Shown here piece by piece: positions 34,600 through 43,924 of a DNA stretch of 64,000 nt; the first letter of the stretch is position 1, and each line of letters opens with the position of its first letter. The position numbers and the translations under genes were made by a program. The notes beneath the pieces were generated by a model. The model did not search any database. It was given only the letters and a program-made list of their open reading frames with translations, and was not told the origin of the DNA. This DNA comes from VXYL01 sp965199875. Its GTDB lineage: Bacteria; Pseudomonadota; Gammaproteobacteria; Pseudomonadales; Azotimanducaceae. The stretch lies in contig OZ241346.1 of NCBI GenBank assembly GCA_965199875.1, forward strand, positions 2,046,001 through 2,110,000. Reading direction: 5' to 3'.

Positions 34600-36999
34600 A
34601 TGCGCTCCGCCATGACTCCGCGATTGGGCGGTGACCTGTTTCTGGCGCTGTCCGTGTTGTTTGCGGGGTGGGCCCATGCTGCCGAGGCGGTGCGCTTCGA
34701 GGCGGAAGTGCGCCGCACGGAGTACGGCATTCCGCACGTCAAGGCCGAGGACTGGGGCGGCCTCGGCTACGGCTACGGCCATGCCTACGCGCAGGACAAC
34801 TTCTGCGTCGCCATGCGCGCCGTCGTTGCGGCAACCGGCCGCTCCGCGGAGTTCTTCGGCGAAGACGAAGGCGACCCCGTCGCCGACTTCGTGCTGCGCT
34901 ACACCCTGGGCAGCGAGGCGGAGTTCCGCCGCCAGCACATGCCCGCGCCCGAGACGCCGAGCGCTTGGCTGGTGGCAGGCTTCGCCGCCGGCATGAACCG
35001 CTATCTGCGCGAAACCGGCATCGCCAGTCTGCCGGAGGGCGAAGATGGCTGCCGTAACGCCGAGTGGGTGGCGCCCATCGAGCCGGTGCAGCTGTGGATG
35101 TCCATGGCGCGGCTGGCGTTGCAGGCGAGTTCCGATCAAGAGATCGTGCGCGATGCCATCTACGGCGCTTCGACGATCGGGACGGCGCCCCAGGGCGAAG
35201 CGGCGGTCGATGCCGGCAGGGCAACGCTCCGGGCGGACTTGCGGCGCTTCGGCCAAGCGCTTGCCGATGCGGAACGCGGCAGCAACGCCATCGCCATCGG
35301 GCGCGACCTCAGCCGCAGCGGCCACGGTCTGCTGCTTGGCAATCCACACCAGCCCTGGCGCGGCAGCGGCAGCTTCTATCAAGTACATCTGACGATTCCC
35401 GGCGTCTACGACGTCGCCGGCGCCTCCCTGCAAGGCATGCCCGTGGTCGGCATCGGCTTCAATCGCAACGTCGCCTGGACGCACACGGTTTCCTTCGCCA
35501 CCCGCTTCACCCTCTACCAGCTGCAACTGCACCCGCGGGACCCTCGCCAGTACCGGTATGGCGGCGGCTATCGAAACCTCGAGTCGAAGACGGTGGAGAT
35601 TCGCATCAAGGGCAAGGACGGGGCGTTGCGCACGCAACGGCGGACGTTCCACCGGTCGCACTACGGGCCGCTGGTGGATCTCGGCGTCGTCAGCCCATTG
35701 CTTAGCGCCTCCACCTACTCGCTGCGCGATGCCAACGTTGGGCGCTATGCGACGATGCTCGATCAGTATCTGCGCATGGGGCAGGCGGGCGACATGGCGG
35801 AGTTCACCGACAGCCTGCGCAGCATCGGCATCCCGGTGTTCCACACCCTGGCGGCGGACCGGGACGGCCAGGCGTTCTACGGCGAAGTGGCCTCGGTGCC
35901 GCACGTCACCTCGAACCAGCTGCGTCGCTGCGTCAGCTTGTCCAACTACTTTCTGCGCCTGCAAACGAACAACGCCGCAATTGCCCTGGACGGCAGCAAT
36001 CCCTACTGCGAGTGGGGAAGCGACCCGGACAGCCCGCCGGGCAGCGGCTTGTACGGCTACGAAGCCCGGCCCCGGCGGTTGACCACCGACTACGTGGCGA
36101 ACAGCAACGACAGCTACTGGCTGAGCAACGCCGACCGGCCGCTTACGGGCTTTCCGGTGCTGTTCGGATTCCTCGGCCACGAAGGCCGGCAGCAACTGCT
36201 GCGCACCCGCGTCGGACACCTGATGCTGCGCGAGCGCTCGCGGGAGTCCCAAGGCTTCGACCTGGCGACGTTGAAGGCGCTGCTGTACCGGCACCGGGTC
36301 CACGCCGCCGAGCTGGTGCTGGACGACGTGCTGCGGGTCTGCGGAACGGCCTCCGGCGCAGCAAGGCGGGCCTGCGGCGTGCTACGGAACTGGGACCGGA
36401 AAGTCGACATCGACAGCCGCGGCGCCCAGGTCTTCACCGAGTTCTGGCGCCGGATCCGCCTCGCGCACAGCAGCCTGTTCACCAGCGTCGTCGGCAACCC
36501 GGACTTCTGGCGCGTTAGCTTCGATCCCGCGCAGCCGCTGCGCACACCCCGTGGCATCGATCTTTCCAGCAGCGAGAACCGCGCTCTCGTTCTAACGGCC
36601 CTCGCCAGCTCGGTAGGCGCCCTCGACGCGGCGAACGTCGCGCTGGATTCGCCCTGGGGCGAGGTGCAGTTCGACGCCCGCGGCGAGGCGGCCATTCCAA
36701 TTCACGGCGGCGACGGCAACATGGGCGTCTACGCCGCCATCTCCGCCAGCCTGGGTGAAGGCGGCTACACGGACATCCGCTCCGGCAACTCCTACATCCA
36801 GGCCGTCACCTGGGACGAGAGCGACTGCCCGGTGGCCGACACCGTGCTGGCGCCGTCGCAGTCGAGCAACCCGGATTCGCCCCACTACCGCGACCAGACC
36901 GCGCTCTACAGCCGCAAGGAGTGGCTGCGCTTCCCTTTCTGCGCGGAGCAGATCGAAGCGGCGCAGCTGGGCCCCACCCTCGTCTTGCGCGGCGAGTGA
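34600..36999 (+). CDS. Periplasmic S45-family acylase (penicillin/AHL acylase-like)
   Basis: 799 residues. Signal peptide to about residue 27, then an alpha chain starting VRFEAEVRRTEYGIPHV. The self-cleavage site is GSNAIAIG with the nucleophile Ser 228. The beta chain has GNPHQPWRGSGSFYQ, WTHTVSF and a late NSNDSYWLSN. The order and length match the PvdQ/QuiP-type Ntn hydrolases, which remove acyl chains from homoserine lactones or siderophore precursors. Choice between quorum-signal, antibiotic and lipopeptide substrates is not possible from sequence. Starts 11 bp after the ligase, probably the same transcript. Confidence 0.92.
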   Translation: MRSAMTPRLGGDLFLALSVLFAGWAHAAEAVRFEAEVRRTEYGIPHVKAEDWGGLGYGYGHAYAQDNFCVAMRAVVAATGRSAEFFGEDEGDPVADFVLRYTLGSEAEFRRQHMPAPETPSAWLVAGFAAGMNRYLRETGIASLPEGEDGCRNAEWVAPIEPVQLWMSMARLALQASSDQEIVRDAIYGASTIGTAPQGEAAVDAGRATLRADLRRFGQALADAERGSNAIAIGRDLSRSGHGLLLGNPHQPWRGSGSFYQVHLTIPGVYDVAGASLQGMPVVGIGFNRNVAWTHTVSFATRFTLYQLQLHPRDPRQYRYGGGYRNLESKTVEIRIKGKDGALRTQRRTFHRSHYGPLVDLGVVSPLLSASTYSLRDANVGRYATMLDQYLRMGQAGDMAEFTDSLRSIGIPVFHTLAADRDGQAFYGEVASVPHVTSNQLRRCVSLSNYFLRLQTNNAAIALDGSNPYCEWGSDPDSPPGSGLYGYEARPRRLTTDYVANSNDSYWLSNADRPLTGFPVLFGFLGHEGRQQLLRTRVGHLMLRERSRESQGFDLATLKALLYRHRVHAAELVLDDVLRVCGTASGAARRACGVLRNWDRKVDIDSRGAQVFTEFWRRIRLAHSSLFTSVVGNPDFWRVSFDPAQPLRTPRGIDLSSSENRALVLTALASSVGALDAANVALDSPWGEVQFDARGEAAIPIHGGDGNMGVYAAISASLGEGGYTDIRSGNSYIQAVTWDESDCPVADTVLAPSQSSNPDSPHYRDQTALYSRKEWLRFPFCAEQIEAAQLGPTLVLRGE

Positions 37000-37069
37000 C
37001 GGCGCGGCTTGTGCAAACGGCTGGATTTCTCCAAACTGCCGTCCACCCCCCGCAGCGGACTTCGCCCAG

Positions 37070-37795
37070 ATGATCGAACAGGAAATCGACATTGCCACCG
37101 CCGACGGCAGCATGAACACCTTCGTCGCGCATCCCGAAGAGGGCGGCCCGTTCCCGCTGGTGCTCTTCTTCATGGACGCGCCGGGCAAGCGCGAGGAACT
37201 GCACGACATGGCGCGCCGCATCGCCACCGTCGGCTACGCCGTGCTGCTGCCGAATCTGTACTACCGGGACGAGCGCGAGTTCCACTTGGGGATGCCGGGC
37301 GCCACCCGGGAACGGATGTCCGAGCTGATGGGCAGGCTGTCCAACGCGATGGTCTGCGAAGACACCCGCGCCCTGCTCGACTTCGCCGCCGGCCAGGAGT
37401 TCGCCACCCAAGGCCCGGTGGGCGCCGTCGGCTACTGCATGAGCGGGCCGTTCGTCTTCGCCGCTGCCGCCGAGTTCCACGAACGCATCAAGGCGGCGGC
37501 GTCTCTGCACGGCGTGCGCCTGTGTACCGACGCCGAGGATTCGCCGCACCGAACGGCGCATCGCATTACCGGCGAGATCTACTTCGGCTGCGCCGAAACC
37601 GATCACTGGGCGCCGCCGGCGATGGTCTCCGCGCTGGACGAGCATCTCGCCGCCAGCGGCATCAACTACCGCATCGAGTGGTACCCCGGCACCGGCCACG
37701 GCTTCGTCTTTCCCCAGCGCGAAGGGCTGTACCACAAGGCATCGGCAGAACGCCACTGGGAGCGCCTGTTCGCGCTCTTCGGGCGCAATCTGTAG
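37070..37795 (+). CDS. Dienelactone hydrolase family protein
   Basis: 241-residue alpha/beta hydrolase. The nucleophile is Cys 123 in GYCMSG, the same position as in Pseudomonas DLH. Asp is in ETDHWAPP and His in GTGHGFVFP. It hydrolyses dienelactone-like or other ester bonds; members of this size act on many substrates. ATG 37070, 70 bp after the acylase, with a weak ribosome site. A further in-frame ATG at 37112 would be too short at the N-terminus. Confidence 0.9.
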   Translation: MIEQEIDIATADGSMNTFVAHPEEGGPFPLVLFFMDAPGKREELHDMARRIATVGYAVLLPNLYYRDEREFHLGMPGATRERMSELMGRLSNAMVCEDTRALLDFAAGQEFATQGPVGAVGYCMSGPFVFAAAAEFHERIKAAASLHGVRLCTDAEDSPHRTAHRITGEIYFGCAETDHWAPPAMVSALDEHLAASGINYRIEWYPGTGHGFVFPQREGLYHKASAERHWERLFALFGRNL

Positions 37796-37895
37796 CCCTC
37801 GACCGCGTCCAGCGCGGCTACGCCAAGCCGTTCTTCCAGCTGACGAGGACCAACAAGCGGGCGTCGCAATCAGCCAGACGCTGCTGGCGTCACCG

Positions 37896-39170
37896 CTAGA
37901 AACCCCTCTCAGCGCACTGGCGGTTGATCTCGTCGATGATCTCGCAGACGCGGATGGATTCGGCGCGGGTGAACTGGGGCATCTCCTTCAAGCCGGCCGC
38001 CATGCAGCGATGCACCGCCTGGGCCTGGTAGGTGAAACCGTGCTGATTGCCGCCGCTCCACGTCCAGCCCTTGTAGCGGATCAAGCGCTCGCCGGTCCAG
38101 CGCGAACCGGCCGGCTGGCCGCGGCCGATGGGGGCTGGCGTCGGCAGCGGATACTCGAAACGCTCGACGTGGTTGAACGGGCCGGTGCTGGGGTTGCGGT
38201 CCTGGTTCCAGTGCGTCTCCGCCCAGTCGCCCGTCCAGCCCTTGCTGCGGTCGAGCTCCAGCGACGGCCTGCCCTCGGCCTTGCGCGTGCCCTGGCGGGG
38301 TGGTCGGCCGGTGCGGATGGTCAGCGCCGAAGGATGGTGCGCGGGCGTCTCGATGGTGATGCGGCCAGCGCTGCCGACGAACTGGGTTTCTTCGAGGAAG
38401 CGCCCGGACGGAAAGGTGATCACGGCGATGCCGCGCTGCGCGGAGTATTGCAGCACCGCGGCGCTCGGCGGCGCGCCGTGGGCGGAAGGAACGTCGCCAG
38501 CGTAGGGCTGGCCGGCGGCTTTGCGTCCGGCTGCGACGATGGTCGGCGCCTCTTCGGCGCCGAAGCCGAGAACCGCGGGGCTGAGCGCGTAGACGCGATC
38601 CGGGTAGTCGGCCTGGACAACCTGCAGATTGCCGATGTCGCCACGCTCCATCGCCGCGCGGGCGTGTTCGATGGCGGGAAAGAAGCGCAGCCACATCCCC
38701 TCCTGGCAGAACACGCCGGCCGCGTCCGCCGCGGCATAGACCTCGCGCGCCTGCTCGGCGGTATCGGTGAACGGCTTCTCGCACAGCACGTGCTTGCCGG
38801 CCTCGATGGCGGTCATCAAGTCCCGGTGGTGATCCCAGGTCTTCGAGGCGATGTAGACGATGTCGACGTTCGGGTCGTTGCACAGCGCTTCGTAGCTGCC
38901 GTAGGCGGTGGCCACGCCATGCGCTTCGGCATAGGCGGCGGCGCGGTCTTCGTCTCGTGCCGCCACCGCGGTTACGCTGGCGCCGGGCACGTCCTGCAAG
39001 GACTTGATCCAGTCCGAAGCGATGGCCGAGGCGCTGATGATTCCCCAGCGCAGGGGAAACTCGACATCCTGTTCCCGGGTTTGGCCCAAGCGGATGTCCA
39101 ACGGCGTGGACATCGGCCAGCCGTTGAAGAACGTCGGGTCGTCCAGCGATGGGTCGCGCTTTAGGCTCAT
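37896..39170 (-). CDS. Gfo/Idh/MocA family oxidoreductase
   Basis: 424 residues. The N-terminal Rossmann domain begins after an extension of about 40 residues (RWGIISASAIASDW). GKHVLCEKPFT is the diagnostic EKP motif with its catalytic Lys. The C-terminal alpha/beta domain ends FTRAESIRVCEIIDEI. It oxidises or reduces a sugar or polyol with NAD(P). The extension and a long insert (about 270-350) are unusual. ATG 39170 is supported by GGAGGTG. Confidence 0.9.
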   Translation of the reverse strand: MSLKRDPSLDDPTFFNGWPMSTPLDIRLGQTREQDVEFPLRWGIISASAIASDWIKSLQDVPGASVTAVAARDEDRAAAYAEAHGVATAYGSYEALCNDPNVDIVYIASKTWDHHRDLMTAIEAGKHVLCEKPFTDTAEQAREVYAAADAAGVFCQEGMWLRFFPAIEHARAAMERGDIGNLQVVQADYPDRVYALSPAVLGFGAEEAPTIVAAGRKAAGQPYAGDVPSAHGAPPSAAVLQYSAQRGIAVITFPSGRFLEETQFVGSAGRITIETPAHHPSALTIRTGRPPRQGTRKAEGRPSLELDRSKGWTGDWAETHWNQDRNPSTGPFNHVERFEYPLPTPAPIGRGQPAGSRWTGERLIRYKGWTWSGGNQHGFTYQAQAVHRCMAAGLKEMPQFTRAESIRVCEIIDEINRQCAERGF

Positions 39171-39416
39171 TCGTTCGCACCTCCGATAGTGCTCGAAAGC
39201 CTAGCACGTTCGCCCGGCGCTGCACTTCAAGGACCCCGACCGAGGCACTTGCGTTGCAGGTGTTTTGGGAACGGGCAAGGGGCGACGAGGGTCGCAGGCT
39301 GCGGATTCGCCGAGAACGGGAGTGCAAGTCAAGCACGGCTACGCAACCGGGCGTATGCTCGCCTCTAGGTTGTCAATCGATCTATTTCGGGCGAGCGGGT
39401 TCTCGGAGAGCGTCAC

Positions 39417-39836
39417 ATGGGTCGAATCATCGCGCAGACCAAAGTCACCAACCTGTTCGACGGCGGCAAGGCCATCGAGTGCGGCATGCTTGTGGACACC
39501 GGCGCCTCCGCGTTGTTCCTGCCGCGGTCATGGAAGGAGCGCCTAGGCGAGTTTCAACGGAGCGAGTTGGTAAAGCTCCAGCTTGCCAACCAGGACGCCG
39601 TCGACGGCGAGGCGTGCTGGCCGGTCGAGATCGAAATCGAGGGCTTCCGGCCCGTTTCCAACGAGGTGGTGTTCGTGGACATGATGCCGGGAAGCGCCGC
39701 TGGCGAACAGCCGGCGCCGCTTCTCGGCTACGTTGTTCTTGAGCAGGCGCAGGCCGCGGTGGACATGCTCCGTCACCGACTCGTCCCCGTACCCTACTTG
39801 GACCTCAAAGCGAACACGCACGCACTGGTTCGTTAG
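39417..39836 (+). CDS. Small retropepsin-like aspartic protease-fold protein
   Basis: 139 residues. ECGMLVDTGASALFLP carries the D-T-G-A of clan AA (Asp 27) and the later hydrophobic-hydrophobic-Gly motif is PLLGYVVLE. A single DTGA copy implies a homodimer, as in retropepsins. No signal or membrane segment, so cytoplasmic. Similar single-domain proteins are scattered in bacteria without known substrates. ATG follows GGAGAG. Confidence 0.85.
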   Translation: MGRIIAQTKVTNLFDGGKAIECGMLVDTGASALFLPRSWKERLGEFQRSELVKLQLANQDAVDGEACWPVEIEIEGFRPVSNEVVFVDMMPGSAAGEQPAPLLGYVVLEQAQAAVDMLRHRLVPVPYLDLKANTHALVR

Positions 39837-39957
39837 CAGGGGTGGCGAGGAAGGGCCGAGCCCGCGCGGCCCCTGCGCATGACGCAGCGCACCTAAGGCT
39901 TGTCAGCGCGGCAAAACGCGCTACACTCTGCCCGTCGCAAGGGAAAGGGATGTCCCC

Positions 39958-42507
39958 ATGTCGTTGCCCGCTGCCGCTGTTCCTCTTCGTGAGATTGGCC
40001 TCGCGGCCTTGTTCGCGTTCGCCGTCTACATGCTGCTCGCCATCGGCTCCTACTCGCCCTTGGATCCGGCCTGGACGTTCTCTGGTTCCGACCTTTCCGT
40101 GTCGAACTGGGTTGGGCAGAGCGGCGCCTACACGGCGGACGTGATGCTTTGGCTGTTCGGTTGGCCAGCCTACCTTCTGCCGGCCTGCGTGCTGATCGCC
40201 GCGCTACGCCTGCTGCGCCGGGGCGTGGCGGCATCCGCAGCGCAGGCGTTGATTCGAGCCGCCGGCTTCTGCGCCCTGCTGATCGCCGCCTGCGTGCTGG
40301 CGCAGCTGCACTTCGTCGGCGACGGGCTTCGGGCCGGCACCGGCGGCGCGTTGGGCGCCGGCATCGTCAAGGCGGGGCTGCCGCTGCTGAACTGGCTCGG
40401 TTTGACGCTGTGCGCCCTGGTGCTGCTGTCCATCGGCTCCCAAGCGGCGTTCGGCTACTCCTGGCTGAGCGTTGCCGAGCGCACCGGGCGCGGCGTGTAC
40501 GCCTTCTCCGGCCTCTTGTTGTCCAGCGCCTCGGCCGTCGGGCGGCTTGCCGCTGCGGGGGCGGGTCGAACGACTGGAACGGTGCGCCAGCGACGCCAGC
40601 CGCAGCAGGCCAGCAGCCAGCAGTCTGCTGCCGAGGTTATCCGCAGCAACGCGCCGCCTGCCGCCAAGGTTGAACCGCGGGTGGGCGGCGTCGAATCGGA
40701 ACCGCTGGCGAGTCGCGACGAGCCGCCGAACGAAGATCCGCTCGACGCCCTCATGGCCGCGGCCGAGGCGGCGCCGGTCGCAGCTGCAAGGGAAAGCGCA
40801 ACCGAGGCGCCCGCTGCCGCGGCGCCGGAAGGCCGGCCAGACGCCGCCAGCGCCGAGTTCGCCGAGCTGCCGGAAGAACCACCAGCCATGCCAGCTGAAG
40901 CGGCACCGACGGCCGTCGAAGCAGCTACGCCGCCAGCACCCGAAGAATCAACCCCGCCGCCAGCCGCCGAACCGGCCCAGCGTTCGGCTTCGCCATCCGT
41001 CTACCATCGCCCGGTGCTGGAGCTTCCGGCGCTGGACTTGCTGGAGGAGTACGACGGCGACGCCAGCGGCGGCTACTCCCAGGAATCCCTGGAAGACATG
41101 TCGCAGCTGCTGGAGAGCAAGCTCGCGGACTTTCGCGTCGACGCCAAGGTGGTGTCGGTGCTGGCCGGCCCGGTGGTGACGCGCTTCGAGCTGCAGCCGG
41201 CGGCCGGCGTCAAGGTCAGCAAGTTCACCAGCCTGGCCAAGGACCTCGCCCGCTCGCTGGCGGTGGTGAGCGTGCGCATCGTCGAGATCATCCCCGGCAA
41301 GTCCGTGGTCGGCATCGAGATTCCCAACGAGCGTCGGGAAACGGTGCGGCTGAAGGAGATCCTCGATTCGCGCCAGTACCGCAACGCCCGCAGCCCGTTG
41401 ACGCTGGCGCTCGGCAAGGACATCGCCGGCACTCCGGTGATGGCGGACATCGGCAAGATGCCCCATCTGCTGGTGGCCGGCACCACGGGTTCCGGCAAGT
41501 CCGTGGGCATCAACGCCATGCTGCTGTCGATGCTCTACAAGGCGAAGCCCGAGGACCTGCGCTTGATCCTGGTCGATCCGAAGATGCTGGAACTGTCGGT
41601 GTACGACGACATTCCGCACCTTCTGACGCCGGTGGTCACGGACATGAAGGACGCCGCCCAGGCGCTCAACTGGTGCGTCGGCGAAATGGAGCGCCGCTAC
41701 CAGCTGATGGCGGCGCTGGGCGTGCGCAATCTGGCCGGCTACAACCGGCAGGTGGAAGACGCCTCGGCCACCGACAAGCCGCTGCTCGACCCGCTGTGGC
41801 CCCAGGACGCTGGCGAACCGGCGCCGGCGCTGCAACGGCTGCCGTTCATCGTCGTCGTCATCGACGAGTTCGCCGACATGATGATGATCGTCGGCAAGAA
41901 GGTGGAGCAGCTCATCGCCCGCATCGCCCAGAAGGCGCGCGCCGCGGGCATCCACCTGTTGCTGGCCACCCAGCGGCCTTCGGTGGACGTCATCACCGGC
42001 CTCATCAAGGCGAACATTCCGGCGCGCATGGCGTTCCAAGTGTCCAGCAAGGTGGATTCGCGCACCATTCTCGACCAAGGCGGTGCCGATCAGCTGCTCG
42101 GCCACGGCGACATGCTGTTCCTGCCGCCCGGCACCAGCATGCCGGTGCGGGTACACGGCGCGTTCGTTTCCGACGAGGAAGTACACGCCGTGGCCGCGGA
42201 CTGGAAGGCCCGGGGCGAACCGGAGTTCGTCGCCGACCTGCTGGCCGGCGTTCCCGCCGAGGCCGAGGTGCCCGGCACGGTGGATCTGTCCGGCGACACG
42301 GAGTCGGACGAACCGCTGTACGACGAAGCGGTTGCCTTCGTGCTGGAAACCCGTCGGGCTTCGATTTCTTCCGTGCAGCGCAAGTTGCGCATCGGCTACA
42401 ACCGCGCCGCGCGTCTGATCGAAGCGATGGAGCAGGCCGGCGTGGTCTCGCCGATGAACGGCAGCGGCGGCCGCGAAGTGCTGGCGCCCGGCGGGCCGAG
42501 CGACTAG
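39958..42507 (+). CDS. ftsK: DNA translocase FtsK
   Basis: 849 residues. Four membrane helices (about 10-175) anchor it at the division septum. A Pro/Ala/Glu-rich linker follows (about 195-345), then the RecA-like motor with Walker A GTTGSGKSVG (about residue 508), Walker B FIVVVIDEFADMMM and the segment LLLATQRPSVDVITG. A winged-helix gamma domain (about 785-849) reads KOPS. It pumps the chromosome termini and activates XerCD at dif. Linker is shorter than in E. coli (1329 aa). Followed by a broken ATPase gene and lolA. Confidence 0.97.
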   Translation: MSLPAAAVPLREIGLAALFAFAVYMLLAIGSYSPLDPAWTFSGSDLSVSNWVGQSGAYTADVMLWLFGWPAYLLPACVLIAALRLLRRGVAASAAQALIRAAGFCALLIAACVLAQLHFVGDGLRAGTGGALGAGIVKAGLPLLNWLGLTLCALVLLSIGSQAAFGYSWLSVAERTGRGVYAFSGLLLSSASAVGRLAAAGAGRTTGTVRQRRQPQQASSQQSAAEVIRSNAPPAAKVEPRVGGVESEPLASRDEPPNEDPLDALMAAAEAAPVAAARESATEAPAAAAPEGRPDAASAEFAELPEEPPAMPAEAAPTAVEAATPPAPEESTPPPAAEPAQRSASPSVYHRPVLELPALDLLEEYDGDASGGYSQESLEDMSQLLESKLADFRVDAKVVSVLAGPVVTRFELQPAAGVKVSKFTSLAKDLARSLAVVSVRIVEIIPGKSVVGIEIPNERRETVRLKEILDSRQYRNARSPLTLALGKDIAGTPVMADIGKMPHLLVAGTTGSGKSVGINAMLLSMLYKAKPEDLRLILVDPKMLELSVYDDIPHLLTPVVTDMKDAAQALNWCVGEMERRYQLMAALGVRNLAGYNRQVEDASATDKPLLDPLWPQDAGEPAPALQRLPFIVVVIDEFADMMMIVGKKVEQLIARIAQKARAAGIHLLLATQRPSVDVITGLIKANIPARMAFQVSSKVDSRTILDQGGADQLLGHGDMLFLPPGTSMPVRVHGAFVSDEEVHAVAADWKARGEPEFVADLLAGVPAEAEVPGTVDLSGDTESDEPLYDEAVAFVLETRRASISSVQRKLRIGYNRAARLIEAMEQAGVVSPMNGSGGREVLAPGGPSD

Positions 42508-43030
42508 CCTGCTCGATCAGCGAGGGGCTTCCGGCGATGACGTTCCCGAACGGCCGCCATGTGGTCGTGGAATGAAGGGATGCCGAAGGAGACCAGGCCG
42601 TCGTCGCCATGAACAAGAGCGCCGTGCGCTATCGCGGCGTCGAGTTCTCCTTGGCCGAATCCCGCGGACTTCAAGGCGGCCATGGCCTCACGGCAGGTGA
42701 TGGCGGCCGCCCCCGCCGACTCCATGGCTGCGGATACGACCGACGTCGACTCGTGGCCGTTGCTGGCGGCGAGGCGCTTGTTGTAGCAGGTGGCTCGACG
42801 GTCGTGGCCGTGGCGACTTCGCTGCCCAGGACGTCCGTGCCCTCGACCGACTTGGCGAACGCCAACGCCAGCTGCGTCTTCCCGACTCCGGGAACGCCAA
42901 CAACCAGCTGCAACCCGCCCGAGGGATCCCCCGTCGAGCACAAGCGGCGCAGTTTCGAGTCGAAGACGCCCAGCTCTTCCTTCCGCCCGGCGAAGTAGAG
43001 GGGCGGCTCTCGTTCTCCCGGTACCTCCAT
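42504..43030 (-). pseudogene. Broken AAA/STAND-type ATPase remnant
   Basis: From ATG 43030 the frame gives MEVPGEREPPLYFAGRKEEL and then GLQLVVGVPGVGKTQLALAFA, a clear Walker A. After about 75 residues the sense is lost. In another minus-strand frame a matching C-terminal segment follows (AITCREAMAALKSAGFGQGELD...GIPSFHDHM), ending at 42504. The middle of the ATPase, including Walker B and sensor regions, is missing. So there is both an internal deletion and a frameshift. It interrupts the otherwise conserved ftsK-lolA spacing and reads against both genes. Confidence 0.75.
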
Positions 43031-43165
43031 CGGCTTTCCGTACTTGGTGTCTTGCTGCCGCGGCCGAGACGCGCTTCGCCTTGAACGGCAGACCGTCCGC
43101 TCCAACCGCTGTCCGCAAACACAGCATAGCACTCGCCGCAAGCTGCCGTGGAGTAAGCTACGGCA

Positions 43166-43924
43166 ATGGAACAGCGTGGAACACGGCAAGCAATGGGGCC
43201 CTTGAGTGGCGTTCGCCCGCCGGTGCGGACGGCTTGCGTTTGCCTGGCGCTGCTAACCGCTGTGGCCTTGGGCGCTGCCGAGGACGAGACCGGCGAGGCC
43301 GACGACGCTGCGGCATTGCAGCAGCTGCTGGACGGGATGACCAGCTACCAGGCGAGCTTTCGGCAGACGCTGCTGGATCGGTTCGGCGAGACGCTGCAGG
43401 TGGCCACCGGCGACATGCATTTGCAGCGCCCGGGGCGCCTGCGCTGGCAGGTGGACGAACCCTACCCGCAGCTGGTTCTGGCCGACGGCGAGTCGCTGTG
43501 GGTGTACGACCCGGACTTGCGGCAGGCCAGCGTGCAGCCGCTGGCCGAGGCCATCGAGGGATCGCCGGCGGTGTACTTGACCGGCGTCGCCGAGAAGGTC
43601 GACTCCCGCTTCCGGGTTGGCGCCGTGCCCGTGGACGACGGCTACCGCTTCGTGCTGCGGCCGCGGCGCAGCAGCTCGGTCTTCCGCGACGCCACGCTGA
43701 CGTTCTCTGCGGAGAAGATGCTGATCGCCTTGGACATTGTCGATCACTTGCAGCAGGCGACGCGCATCGCCTTTGCCGATGCGGTGCTGAACCCGGTGCT
43801 AGAATCAAACCTGTTTCGATTCGAGATTCCGCCTGGGGTCGACGTCATTGGCGATGTCCCAACGCAGCCCTCGAAGCAGCGAGACGGAGCAGCCGTCGCA
43901 AACGACGAACCTGCCGAGCGCTGA
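43166..43924 (+). CDS. lolA: Outer-membrane lipoprotein carrier protein LolA
   Basis: Periplasmic chaperone that carries lipoproteins from LolCDE to the outer membrane. 252 residues from ATG 43166; ATG 43193 is a plausible alternative that trims nine residues before the signal peptide (TACVCLALLTAVALGAA). The domain follows: MTSYQASFRQTLLD, the strand motif MHLQRPGRLRWQVDEPYPQ and LWVYDPDLRQ. The 3' end overlaps rarA by 71 bp. Confidence 0.92.
   Translation: MEQRGTRQAMGPLSGVRPPVRTACVCLALLTAVALGAAEDETGEADDAAALQQLLDGMTSYQASFRQTLLDRFGETLQVATGDMHLQRPGRLRWQVDEPYPQLVLADGESLWVYDPDLRQASVQPLAEAIEGSPAVYLTGVAEKVDSRFRVGAVPVDDGYRFVLRPRRSSSVFRDATLTFSAEKMLIALDIVDHLQQATRIAFADAVLNPVLESNLFRFEIPPGVDVIGDVPTQPSKQRDGAAVANDEPAER

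Noticed and set aside
37810..37895. Terminator between the dienelactone hydrolase and the oxidoreductase genes
   Set aside because: Only a short imperfect stem (GCCAG/CTGGC) without a T-run.
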